Origin: Fulvivirga ulvae
GTDB lineage: Bacteria; Bacteroidota; Bacteroidia; Cytophagales; Cyclobacteriaceae
Direction of reading: 5' to 3'
Assembly (NCBI RefSeq): GCF_021389975.1
Contig: NZ_CP089981.1
Span: forward strand, 4,923,501 to 4,987,500
DNA length: 64,000 nucleotides
In this document: positions 37,365 through 45,406 of the stretch, one piece after another
How the letters are laid out: every line of letters starts with the position of its first letter
How positions within the stretch are numbered: position 1 is the stretch's first letter
Made by a program: the position numbers and the translations under genes
The notes under the pieces: generated by a model
The model's input: the letters and a program-made list of their open reading frames with translations, nothing else
Told to the model about the DNA's origin: nothing
Databases searched by the model: none

Positions 37365-38657
37365 ATGTCCGAAACGAGGGACATTATGATAGATGAACAT
37401 AATTGCATGAATTATGTTTCAGAAATAGTTTACAAAGTGCCTGTTAGTACAGCTAATTTCAATGATGTAGTAGCGAATGCTGATTTACAAACAACATATT
37501 TTGATGGACTAGGGAGGGCGATTCAAGGTGTAAATAAACAAAGTCTTCCAGGGCAAATAGATGCTGTTATTCCATTTGTATATGACAATTACAACAGGCA
37601 ACCCATGAGTTATTTGCCATATGGAAAGGGAGTTAATGGCCATTACAAGACAGATGCAATTATAAATGGCCATTATACTCAGAGTGATCAATATTTGTTT
37701 TATCAAGAGGCTTCGAATGTAGCTCACGATGTTAGCCCTTTTAGTAAAAAAGTATTTGATGCTTCTCCATTAAACAGAGTAATAGAACAAGGTTCTCCAG
37801 GTAGTGTTTGGCAGCCGGTAAATGGAAGCCCAACACAAGGAAAAACAATAAAGTATGGTTATGAAATAAACACAACAAATGATGGCGTTGAAAATTGGGA
37901 TATTTCAGGTGATCTTCCTGTTAGCCAGGGAATTTTTAGTAATACTGTTGGAAATGGTAATACCATTGGACAGCTTGCCAAAACAATTACTACTGATGAA
38001 GAAGGTCACCAGGTACTGGAGTTTGTTGACAAGCAAGGACAGACCGTACTAAAGCGAGTCCAGACCCATAAAAATGGATTCTCTGAGGAGTGGGCGGACA
38101 CATACTACATCTATGATGATTTTGGAAATCTAAGGTTTGTATTGCCTCCTATGGCTAATAAAAAATTAGATGAAGGAGCGACAATTGATGACAGGTTTTT
38201 GTCTCAATGGTGCTTCAGTTATAAATATGATAACCGTCAGCGTATGATTGAAAAGCGGGTGCCGGGGTCTGATTGGGTATATATGGTTTATGATGACAGA
38301 GACCGCCTGGTGTTGACGCAAGATGGGAATCAACGAGATCCGGAGAAAACTACCGGGCGTGAATGGACCTTTACTAAATATGAACAGTTAAATCGTTCTA
38401 TAGCTACCGGTATTTATACACACCCGGTTGTGTTAAGGCAGCAACAAATGCAAATATATGTAAAAGGCAGAGTGGGGGATGAAGATGGTGGTATGAGACG
38501 TACAATGGAAATAGCAACTTACACGGATATACAGACTTGTCCTTTCCTACAGGAGTACCCCAAGATGACTATCTTACTATTACCTATTATGATAATTATG
38601 GTTTTAAAAGTCTGCCGGATTATGGTTCGGCTTTTGAATATGACCCTACTCAGTTAA
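37365..38657 (+). CDS. DUF6443 / YD-repeat Rhs protein, middle part (frameshifted)
   Basis: The frame is open from 37167, directly after the G tract; the ATG at 37365 is simply the first Met. It contains the DUF6443 region (MNYVSEIVYKVPV, TTYFDGLGRAIQ, YDNYNRQPMSYLPYG) and several YD repeats (YKYDNRQRMIEKRVPGSDW, YDDRDRLVLTQDGNQ). From about residue 372 onward the frame departs from family sequence. The frame one base back reads WYETYNGNSNLHGYTDLSF, the expected continuation, which places a second shift at about 38481-38493. The terminal 60 residues of this frame are therefore spurious. Confidence 0.8.
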   Translation: MSETRDIMIDEHNCMNYVSEIVYKVPVSTANFNDVVANADLQTTYFDGLGRAIQGVNKQSLPGQIDAVIPFVYDNYNRQPMSYLPYGKGVNGHYKTDAIINGHYTQSDQYLFYQEASNVAHDVSPFSKKVFDASPLNRVIEQGSPGSVWQPVNGSPTQGKTIKYGYEINTTNDGVENWDISGDLPVSQGIFSNTVGNGNTIGQLAKTITTDEEGHQVLEFVDKQGQTVLKRVQTHKNGFSEEWADTYYIYDDFGNLRFVLPPMANKKLDEGATIDDRFLSQWCFSYKYDNRQRMIEKRVPGSDWVYMVYDDRDRLVLTQDGNQRDPEKTTGREWTFTKYEQLNRSIATGIYTHPVVLRQQQMQIYVKGRVGDEDGGMRRTMEIATYTDIQTCPFLQEYPKMTILLLPIMIIMVLKVCRIMVRLLNMTLLS

Positions 38658-39262
38658 GTGCTGAACCTTGCACAGAGGGCACTTGTACGTTTCCATCGGC
38701 AGCATTTGCTTATGTGAAAGGACTGGTTACAGGAAGTAAAGTGAAAGTATTGGATGGCGGCAATACATGGTTGAGTTCAGTGAGCTATTATGACCAACGT
38801 TATAGGGTAGTACAGAGCATAACCGCAAACTATAGTGGGAACATAGATAAATATAGTACATTATATGCATTTTCAGGGTGGGTGTTAGCAACGAAGACAA
38901 GCCATCAGAAAGGAAGTATGACTTATGATATAAAAAAACGATATCTCTACGATCATTCAGGTAGACTTATGAAGGGTTTTCATGAGCTAATGGTAAATGG
39001 TCAGTCTCAAGGGGAAGTGCTGTTAGCTGAACACAAATATAATGAGCTGGGCGAGTTGACAGAAAAGAACCTTCATGTGGACAACGGTACGCCTCACCAA
39101 TCCATTGATTATCGGTACAACATCAGGGGCTGGCTTGAAAGTGTAAACAACAGTACCCTTCAAATTGAACAGGGAAGAAATACAGATGATGCCAACCCTG
39201 ACCTTTTTGGTATGGAACTATTTTATAACCATCCATTAAACGGAGTTGAGACCGGTAATTAA
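38537..39262 (+). CDS. YD-repeat Rhs protein, C-terminal part of the 36034 gene
   Basis: This is the continuation after the second shift, open from about 38494 (TGG TAT GAG ACG). It has no ATG or GTG at its head, only a TTG, so it is a frameshift product rather than a separate gene. It carries YD-repeat sequence (YDQRYRVVQSI, YLYDHSGRLMKGFHELM, HKYNELGELTEKNLHV) and YRYNIRGWLESVNN, and ends DLFGMELFYNHPLNG soon before a stop. In single-chain relatives this motif is followed directly by a YNGNISAIKW-type segment. Here that segment begins the YD part of the next gene instead. Confidence 0.78.
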   Translation: MSFPTGVPQDDYLTITYYDNYGFKSLPDYGSAFEYDPTQLSAEPCTEGTCTFPSAAFAYVKGLVTGSKVKVLDGGNTWLSSVSYYDQRYRVVQSITANYSGNIDKYSTLYAFSGWVLATKTSHQKGSMTYDIKKRYLYDHSGRLMKGFHELMVNGQSQGEVLLAEHKYNELGELTEKNLHVDNGTPHQSIDYRYNIRGWLESVNNSTLQIEQGRNTDDANPDLFGMELFYNHPLNGVETGN

Positions 39263-39284
39263 AAATAATTAACAATTAAGGAAA

Positions 39285-42200
39285 GTGATGAAAAATATAT
39301 TTTTGTTTTTGCCCTTATTAACATTTTTTGCCATACCATTATTAGGGCAGGTACAATGGGGTTTTAATGTTTGCGAGGGAACTACCCTGACAGATGAAGG
39401 AGCAAATAGCATTGATGGGGCAGTGTATGGAGCAACCTGGATTGCCGGATATGATGGGCAGGGCTTAAGCTTTGACGGAGAAGATGATTATGTGGAAATC
39501 CCTGACCATGAAAGTAATAATTTTGAAGCCAATGATTTTACCGTGGCATATTGGGTTAAAAAACTATCCGCTACTATCGATAATACCAACATTATGGGAG
39601 TAGGGAAGTGGAATATAGGCAATAAACCAGGTACAAATGAATGGCTCCTGAATATAGGGGGAACGAACTCTGATTTCCCCCATTTTAATATTGAAAGTGG
39701 GGCACAGAAGTATAAGGCCATATCAAGCACTCCTTTATCTTTAGGGGAATGGCATTATCTCGCAGGAGTCCGTGAAGGCAACTATTTAAAACTATACCAG
39801 GACGGCATATTGGTAGCCTCTAGTGATATTGGAACAGTCGTGATTAATGATACTGATTTACCTGTATATATTGCCCGTATGCAGACAGGCTTTTACTCCC
39901 ATGCCATTTTTGATGAATTGAAAATTTTCAATTATGCCTTAAATTCAACAGAAATTGCTCAGTTGCTGGTATCATATAACCCATCAAATTGTATTACCCC
40001 TCGGGGGTTGGAGGCAATTGCCATTGATTTTGATAAAATTCAACTTAAATGGGAAGGTGTTGAAGATGTTATTTATAAAATTGAAAGATCATTAACTTCA
40101 GGAAGTGGGTACAGCCTGGTGGCCACAACTGAGCCTGGGGCGTCAACCTATAAAGATCACTCTCTAAGTGCCAACACTGAATATCATTACCACATAGAAG
40201 CCATTTACGGCAACGGCCAATCAGCGTATAGTACCGAAGTACAAGCTATTACCAAGACCTTTGTTCTGACCGAAAATACACTGGTACAAAAACCGCAATA
40301 CAATGGCAACATATCGGCTATTAAGTGGAAAACTCACGAGGATACAGAAGAAAAGCTATACACCTATGGCTATGATCCTATGAACCGGATTACCAAAGCA
40401 CAATATGCTCAGGGAAGTACAGCATCAAGTACCTGGACATCAGCAAAAGGAGGTTACAGTGTAAATAACATCAATTATGATCTGAACGGCAACATCCAAA
40501 GCTTGAACAGGCAATCGATAGAAGAAGACCTGCGCACTATAGATGCTTTGACCTACAGCTATGCCAACGGCGGCAACCAGCTTACGGCAGTCAGCGATGC
40601 AGCAGGATGGGAAGGCTTCACTGATAAAAACACTGCAGGCGACGACTATGAATATGATGCCAATGGCAACATGATCGTAGACAGGAACAAAGGCATCGCC
40701 ATCACCTACAACTACCTGAACCTGCCGGTAAGGGTGGAGAAAGATGCCAACAACTACATCATCTACAAATACGACGCTACAGGGGTCAAACAGGAACAGA
40801 TCGTCTACGAAGAAGGCAAAGAACCCAAAAGTACCAGATACTTTGGAGAGCTGATCTATGAAGACGGTGAGCTGACGATGATCCAACATGAAGAAGGAAG
40901 GGTGGTGATCGATGAGATTACAGGCGGGTTAGAATACCAGTACTATTTAAAAGACCACCTGGGAAATACAAGGCTGACCTTTACGACGAAACCAAAGACA
41001 ATCGAGTTTACGGGCAGGTTTGAGAGTGAGACTGCGGCGGAGGAAGAAGAATTGTTCAGCAACCTCAAGGAAACGAGAGAAGCGTTTAACAGTGCCGATG
41101 CCACCGCTAGTGGCATCCATGTGACCGGTGACGATGAAGTAGTGATGCTGAACAATAGCCAGATCGCGGGACCAGCAATCAGCTTACCGGTAGGTCCGGG
41201 TGATAAGATAGACATGGAAGTATATAGCTATTACGAAGCTGGTGACTATGGGAATTTGCAACCTGCCGATGCTATCCTTGCGGCTGTAGCCGGAGCATTT
41301 GGTGGCGCAAATGGTGGTAATACCTTTGAGCAATCGACTTATGATGCTTTTACTGCTGAGAACGGTACAAGTTTAGTGGGTAATGGTAATAACGCAGGAG
41401 ATACGAGACCAGCGGCTTATCTTAATTACATTCTCTTCGATGAGCAAATGAACTTCCAGAAGGATGGCTTTGCTCAGGTTGGCACCAATGCCAATACCCA
41501 TGAGGTTTTAGCTTTAAATGATATAGTTGTAGAAAAAGCCGGCTTCATCTATATTTACCTAAGCAACGAGAGTAACAGTTCTTCGCGCGTGTTCTTTGAT
41601 GATATGAAGGTGGCGCTTACGGAGAGTAATGTGGTGCAGAAGGATGATTATTATCCTTTCGGTTTGCAATTTAATTCCTATCAGAGAATCACAGCGAAAG
41701 AGAATAAGTTTTTAAATACTGGTAAGGAAAGAATAGACGATCTTGATTTGGGGTGGGATGATTTTGGAGCTAGAATGTATATGCCTGATATTGGTAGATG
41801 GACTGTTGTTGATTACGAGGGAGAAAGAGGGTATCATCTGTCTCCGTATAATTATTCATTTAATAATCCATTACGATATGTAGATCCTGATGGTGATTGG
41901 CCATGGGAAAGCAAGACAGTAAGGCAGGCTAGACAATTTGCTAGGGCTACAGGCGGAAATTTTGTAAAGAATTCAAGAAGTGTTACAAAGTCGACAGGTA
42001 TAGCTGGAACAGTTAATTATCATGGAACTACCACGTATTATCAGGTAAGAAAAAATTTATATGGTTCCGGTGCAACAGATAAGAGCCTATCTTTTGGGCA
42101 AATTCTTTCTGCGGCTTCTATGGATTTTGAAGAGGGGGAAAATTATAACTTTCTGTTTAAGAAGCCTGATATGATGTTAGCTAATGGTGTTGCAGTAGGA

Positions 42201-42545
42201 TTAGCTGAACTTGCTGAACTAATTATGGTTGTGCCTGGATTAAATTCACTATTCGTTACTAACGATGGTCGTGTGGATGTAGAGGCACTGACGGGATATA
42301 TTCTCCAAATGGCTCAAAGAGGAAAGGGTAATCATAAATTAGAACCTGATGAAGTTGAACGGCTGAAAGAAATTCTATCTAATCCTTCTGCGAGTAAGTC
42401 GGAAAAGAAAGAAGCGGCTCGTAAATTAAAGGCTCATGAGAAAGCAAGCGGGGATAGACATAGTAGGCAAAGTAAGGATAAAAAGGGTAAGAAGAATAAT
42501 AAGAAGAGGGATAATAATGATGATTCAGAAGAAGTAGAAAAATGA
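39285..42545 (+). CDS. LamG-Fn3-Rhs core protein with C-terminal toxin candidate
   Basis: This 1086-residue protein has a signal peptide (ending LLGQ), a LamG/concanavalin-like domain (about 25-225, GLSFDGEDDYVEIPDHES), an Fn3 domain (about 235-325), then Rhs sequence beginning PQYNGNISAIKW and YTYGYDPMNRITKAQY, DHLGNTRLTF, and the Rhs core end NKFLNTGKERIDDLDLGWDD with GARMYMPDIGRW and YNYSFNNPLRYVDPDGD. The roughly 220 residues after DPDGD are unlike the core and form the variable tip. They include a hydrophobic stretch (VAVGLAELAELIMVVPGL) and a very basic tail ending in KKGKKNNKKRDNNDDSEEVEK. The tip matches no family I recognise. Its stop overlaps the next start (ATGA), the usual toxin-immunity arrangement. 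Confidence 0.85.
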   Translation: MMKNIFLFLPLLTFFAIPLLGQVQWGFNVCEGTTLTDEGANSIDGAVYGATWIAGYDGQGLSFDGEDDYVEIPDHESNNFEANDFTVAYWVKKLSATIDNTNIMGVGKWNIGNKPGTNEWLLNIGGTNSDFPHFNIESGAQKYKAISSTPLSLGEWHYLAGVREGNYLKLYQDGILVASSDIGTVVINDTDLPVYIARMQTGFYSHAIFDELKIFNYALNSTEIAQLLVSYNPSNCITPRGLEAIAIDFDKIQLKWEGVEDVIYKIERSLTSGSGYSLVATTEPGASTYKDHSLSANTEYHYHIEAIYGNGQSAYSTEVQAITKTFVLTENTLVQKPQYNGNISAIKWKTHEDTEEKLYTYGYDPMNRITKAQYAQGSTASSTWTSAKGGYSVNNINYDLNGNIQSLNRQSIEEDLRTIDALTYSYANGGNQLTAVSDAAGWEGFTDKNTAGDDYEYDANGNMIVDRNKGIAITYNYLNLPVRVEKDANNYIIYKYDATGVKQEQIVYEEGKEPKSTRYFGELIYEDGELTMIQHEEGRVVIDEITGGLEYQYYLKDHLGNTRLTFTTKPKTIEFTGRFESETAAEEEELFSNLKETREAFNSADATASGIHVTGDDEVVMLNNSQIAGPAISLPVGPGDKIDMEVYSYYEAGDYGNLQPADAILAAVAGAFGGANGGNTFEQSTYDAFTAENGTSLVGNGNNAGDTRPAAYLNYILFDEQMNFQKDGFAQVGTNANTHEVLALNDIVVEKAGFIYIYLSNESNSSSRVFFDDMKVALTESNVVQKDDYYPFGLQFNSYQRITAKENKFLNTGKERIDDLDLGWDDFGARMYMPDIGRWTVVDYEGERGYHLSPYNYSFNNPLRYVDPDGDWPWESKTVRQARQFARATGGNFVKNSRSVTKSTGIAGTVNYHGTTTYYQVRKNLYGSGATDKSLSFGQILSAASMDFEEGENYNFLFKKPDMMLANGVAVGLAELAELIMVVPGLNSLFVTNDGRVDVEALTGYILQMAQRGKGNHKLEPDEVERLKEILSNPSASKSEKKEAARKLKAHEKASGDRHSRQSKDKKGKKNNKKRDNNDDSEEVEK
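41589..41650 (+). repeat. 62-bp direct repeat, copy 1 (inside the intact Rhs core gene)
   Basis: This segment, from GTGTTCTTTGATGATATGAA onward, recurs at 44377-44438 with two mismatches that I can see. It encodes VFFDDMKVALTESNVVQKDD in the intact core. It is a likely recombination site for exchanging toxin tips. Confidence 0.85.
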
Positions 42546-43180
42546 GGTATATTGAAAATATAGAAGCAAGGCTCAGTTCTGACCAATTTGATGAGCCCTA
42601 TGATCTTATAAATGAGATCATAAATGATGGTATAATTATTTCAAATGATGAGCTGAGATTATTTTTAAATCATGAAGATAATTTAATTACATCTGATTTT
42701 ATTGGTAAGTATGATTTGTTCAATCCTGAGCAAATAAAATTGATGGAATCATACATAATTAAAAATCTTAATCATGAGGATGATCTATTCGTTTCAGACT
42801 TAATTGACTTTGCAAATAAGTGGCAAATACTTTCCATTTATGAGGAGTGTATTAAAATACTAAGTCGTAGTGAGGCAGAGCATTCTGTTTTTTCTTCGAT
42901 CTTTTTCTTATATGAAAGAATAAATTATGAATTTATTGAAGAATTCTATGGGGGATTAAATAGGATCATTGATAGTCAAGATTATTATCAGAATGCTCAA
43001 GTTGCGGCATGTTTTTATCTCTTTCGCTTATCTCATGATGTAAAGTATTTAGATGATTTAAAAGACTATATTCAAAATGGTCAGGATATGAATGTTGATG
43101 TTCTGAAAAATATATTAAGTCTTAATTATAATCAACAGGAATACTTTTGTTACCATGATAATATTATACAATGGCTGTAA
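42542..43180 (+). CDS. putative immunity protein for the Rhs toxin tip
   Basis: This 212-residue acidic, largely helical protein has no signal peptide. Its ATG overlaps the TGA of the upstream Rhs toxin gene (ATGA, 42542-42545). It shows two related blocks (LRLFLNHEDNLITSDFIGKY and NLNHEDDLFVSDLIDFANKW) and otherwise resembles helical-repeat immunity proteins. I recognise no family. By position it should neutralise the preceding toxin tip in the cytoplasm, so that toxin probably acts there. This is inference from layout. Confidence 0.75.
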   Translation: MRYIENIEARLSSDQFDEPYDLINEIINDGIIISNDELRLFLNHEDNLITSDFIGKYDLFNPEQIKLMESYIIKNLNHEDDLFVSDLIDFANKWQILSIYEECIKILSRSEAEHSVFSSIFFLYERINYEFIEEFYGGLNRIIDSQDYYQNAQVAACFYLFRLSHDVKYLDDLKDYIQNGQDMNVDVLKNILSLNYNQQEYFCYHDNIIQWL

Positions 43181-43313
43181 CTTATCGTTCCTCGTCACTC
43201 CTCCGTTCCCGACATGCTTGGCATGGTGGTTTGAACTGTTCAAAATCTAAAGAATAAAGAATCCACTCATCTCTCAGCACGGAAGTTACTTCCGCGGTGA
43301 ACTGAAATAAATG

Positions 43314-43340
43314 AGCCTTGCAGCAATGCGAGGCTTTTTT
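43314..43340 (+). terminator. rho-independent terminator
   Basis: AGCCTTGCA (43314-43322) pairs with TGCGAGGCT (43327-43335) around a GCAA loop, with one G-T pair, followed by six T ending at 43340. It lies about 130 bp after the immunity gene and would end the Rhs transcript, leaving the downstream cassettes silent unless they have their own promoters. Confidence 0.85.
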
Positions 43341-43557
43341 AGTTCAGTCCAAGCATTCGTTTAGCTGCTTCCAGAAAATTACCTCTATCGATAATTTTTC
43401 CAACCAATCCATCTTCGGATAATCTATCATGAGAGAATAGTAAATCGCCATCTGTTATAGAGAATCGTATGTTGTGATTATGATGATTGGTTGCACTAAT
43501 AATGTTAGTGGCAATCCTTCCATATAGTCCACGGAGCAGGTCATAGTGCTGAGGGAA
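43339..43557 (-). pseudogene. 3' remnant of an unknown gene on the minus strand
   Basis: An open frame of 72 codons on the minus strand has no usable start codon but has protein-like composition: LLRGLYGRIATNIISATNHH, then RFSITDGDLLFSHDRLSEDG and FLEAAKRMLGLN before the stop. It looks like the C-terminal end of a gene whose 5' part was lost. Its upstream end overlaps the first codons of the truncated toxin tip on the plus strand, so a rearrangement junction probably lies near 43510-43560. No family recognised. Confidence 0.4.
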
Positions 43558-43757
43558 TTAAAAAAGAAGGAGGACATTTAAACTCTGGTATTATGCAGGA
43601 TGGGAATGGTATTGTAAATGATCTAAACAATAATCGAAATGTTTTAGATAGGAGTGCAAATCAAACTTACATAAAAGCAATGCAGGAAAGGTATGGTACT
43701 AACAAATCCAAGTCTAATTATAACACTAATTGTGATACGAATAACTGCAATAAATGA
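43509..43757 (+). pseudogene. truncated Rhs toxin tip
   Basis: An open frame of 82 codons follows an in-frame TAG at 43506. It reads HGAGHSAEGIKKEGGHLNSG, then IVNDLNNNRNVLDRSANQTY, and ends with TNCDTNNCNK. There is no start codon near its head (the first ATG is at 43593). Its TGA overlaps the ATG of the next gene (ATGA, 43754-43757), the same layout as the intact toxin-immunity pair at 42542. It is best read as the 3' end of a displaced toxin tip that has lost its Rhs core. Confidence 0.55.
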
Positions 43758-44368
43758 TACTATACTATAAGATGATGGTAAGATGTGTGGGTGTTGTTTT
43801 GTTTAGGGTTGCGTTTGTGTTTACACATTCGACAAAAGCTTGTATATGTTTCCCCGTGGAAATAGAGAACTATTTAAAAGCTAATGATACTTTATCAAGG
43901 AATCAACAACGTATTATTATTAAAGGCGTTGTTCTAAGTTCTGATACTAATCATAATTTATTTAATAAATATGGTCGAGCGAATGTTGTCAATATTAAGG
44001 TGTTGGAATATTGGCCTAGTGAAGGACTCAAATATATAGATTCTGATACGATTACTATCTTTAATGATGAAAGTGATTGTGCGGTAAATTTCAAAAAAGA
44101 TTCAGTTTGCCTTGTTAGGGCGTATACCTTCAATAGGTATTTAGGCACGTCTATATGTGAGGGTACCAAGTTATTGTCGGAATCAGAGGATGATTTAACG
44201 AAATTGGGGGTAGGAGATAAACCCATAATCAGCAGTACTAGAGAAGGGTTAAGGACTGAGGGTTATAAGCCGAAGCAGGAAGGCCATTATTTATCGATTT
44301 TTTTGACTATCAGTTTATGCATCAATGTGCTTTTAATTTATCTCTTGTTGAAAAGGAGAAAAACTTAG
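43754..44368 (+). CDS. exported NTR/TIMP-like protein, putative immunity
   Basis: This 204-residue protein has an N-terminal signal segment, then ACICFP at the start of the mature domain. The pattern of strands and cysteines (IIIKGVVLS, DESDCAVNFKKDSVCLVRAY, LGTSICEGTKLLSESEDDLT) resembles the netrin/TIMP OB-fold. A C-terminal transmembrane helix (about 181-199) and a basic tail (KRRKT) follow. It overlaps the stop of the truncated toxin tip by ATGA, so it is probably that toxin's immunity protein, acting in the periplasm or at the membrane. TIMP-like folds inhibit metalloproteases in animals; whether that applies here is speculation. Confidence 0.65.
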   Translation: MILYYKMMVRCVGVVLFRVAFVFTHSTKACICFPVEIENYLKANDTLSRNQQRIIIKGVVLSSDTNHNLFNKYGRANVVNIKVLEYWPSEGLKYIDSDTITIFNDESDCAVNFKKDSVCLVRAYTFNRYLGTSICEGTKLLSESEDDLTKLGVGDKPIISSTREGLRTEGYKPKQEGHYLSIFLTISLCINVLLIYLLLKRRKT

Positions 44369-44376
44369 AATACTGA

Positions 44377-44438
44377 GTGTTCTTTGATGATATGAAGGTG
44401 GTGCTCACGGAGAGTAATGTGGTGCAGAAGGATGATTA
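44377..44438 (+). repeat. 62-bp direct repeat, copy 2 (head of the orphan Rhs cassette)
   Basis: This is the second copy of the segment at 41589-41650, with two mismatches. Homology to the intact core starts abruptly at the first base of the repeat, marking the cassette boundary. Confidence 0.85.
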
Positions 44439-45378
44439 CTATCCATTTGGTCTAACCTTTAACTCGTATAATCGAGTAACTGCAACACCTAATAAATATC
44501 TCTACAACGGCAAGGAGAAGCAGAATGAGCTTGATTTAGACTGGCTTGACTATGGTGCTAGGATGTACGATCCTGAAATAGGGCAATGGTATGCAATTGA
44601 TCCTTTAGCTGAGAATTCTATTAGTATGACACCTTATCATTATGCAGCTAATAATCCAATTATATATATTGATATAAATGGAATGGACTGGTTTTATTAT
44701 AAAGCTGAGGGAGATGATGATGATAGTTACCATTGGCACGATGGGGATACTTATGAGCATAGTTATTCTTATACTAACGAAGATGGAGAAGAGGTTAATG
44801 AAACTATAACATTGGATGGAGCTGAAGCTGTGGTTGTTTTTGATGGTTACACAAAAGAACAACTAGGGAAAGGAAATAATTTATACGGGGAAGGAGCAAT
44901 ACTTGCTGCTGTAACAGTCTATGGACCAGATGGTGCTGATGATATAGAAACCTATAAGGGGTATACTGTAAGTTCGGATCCATCTAAATATGGGGTGGTT
45001 GCTGATGGAATACATGATGAAAATTATGATAAAAAAGGAAAATCAGGAGCTTTAAAGTCACACTGGGCGCTTGAAGAGAGAGGAAAAGTGCCAGCTAGGT
45101 TTGGTACAAATCCTGCGTTCCCTAATAGAGACCCAGGCTATCTCAATGGTGTTTTTATTCACCGGAGTAATTTGAGCGGATATGCAGGAAGCCCTGTTTC
45201 TCAAGGGTGTTTGCTAATTTGCCCTGGGCCAAATAAAGATGGTGCAGATTGGAAGCGTTTTAACGAACAAATGGAGGGAGTTAAAGATTTTAAGGTACAT
45301 GTTAATAGAAAAATTCATCCAGTAACAGCTTTACAGTTTATGAGGATGATTTTACCTAAAATGAATAACCCTGATTAA
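44377..45378 (+). CDS. orphan Rhs core end with L,D-transpeptidase-like tip
   Basis: This 333-codon frame opens at a GTG immediately after an in-frame TGA (44374-44376). It begins with the same sequence as residues about 769 onward of the intact Rhs core, then KYLYNGKEKQNELDLDWLDY and GARMYDPEIGQWYAIDPLAE, the core end. The tip (about 105-333) contains GVFIHRSNLSGYAGSPVSQG and CLLICPG. This is the His...SxGC arrangement of L,D-transpeptidase (YkuD-like) active sites with a catalytic Cys. Such an enzyme would act on peptidoglycan. It has no signal peptide, so it is probably a silent cassette awaiting recombination. Confidence 0.78.
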   Translation: MFFDDMKVVLTESNVVQKDDYYPFGLTFNSYNRVTATPNKYLYNGKEKQNELDLDWLDYGARMYDPEIGQWYAIDPLAENSISMTPYHYAANNPIIYIDINGMDWFYYKAEGDDDDSYHWHDGDTYEHSYSYTNEDGEEVNETITLDGAEAVVVFDGYTKEQLGKGNNLYGEGAILAAVTVYGPDGADDIETYKGYTVSSDPSKYGVVADGIHDENYDKKGKSGALKSHWALEERGKVPARFGTNPAFPNRDPGYLNGVFIHRSNLSGYAGSPVSQGCLLICPGPNKDGADWKRFNEQMEGVKDFKVHVNRKIHPVTALQFMRMILPKMNNPD

Positions 45379-45406
45379 TTGGTACTTGTTTTGCTATAAA
45401 TTCATT

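Noticed and set aside
43278..43299. Short inverted repeat GGAAGT-T-ACTTCC after the Rhs immunity gene, considered as an attachment site
   Set aside because: There is no matching direct repeat, integrase or tRNA gene nearby, so it is only a small palindrome.
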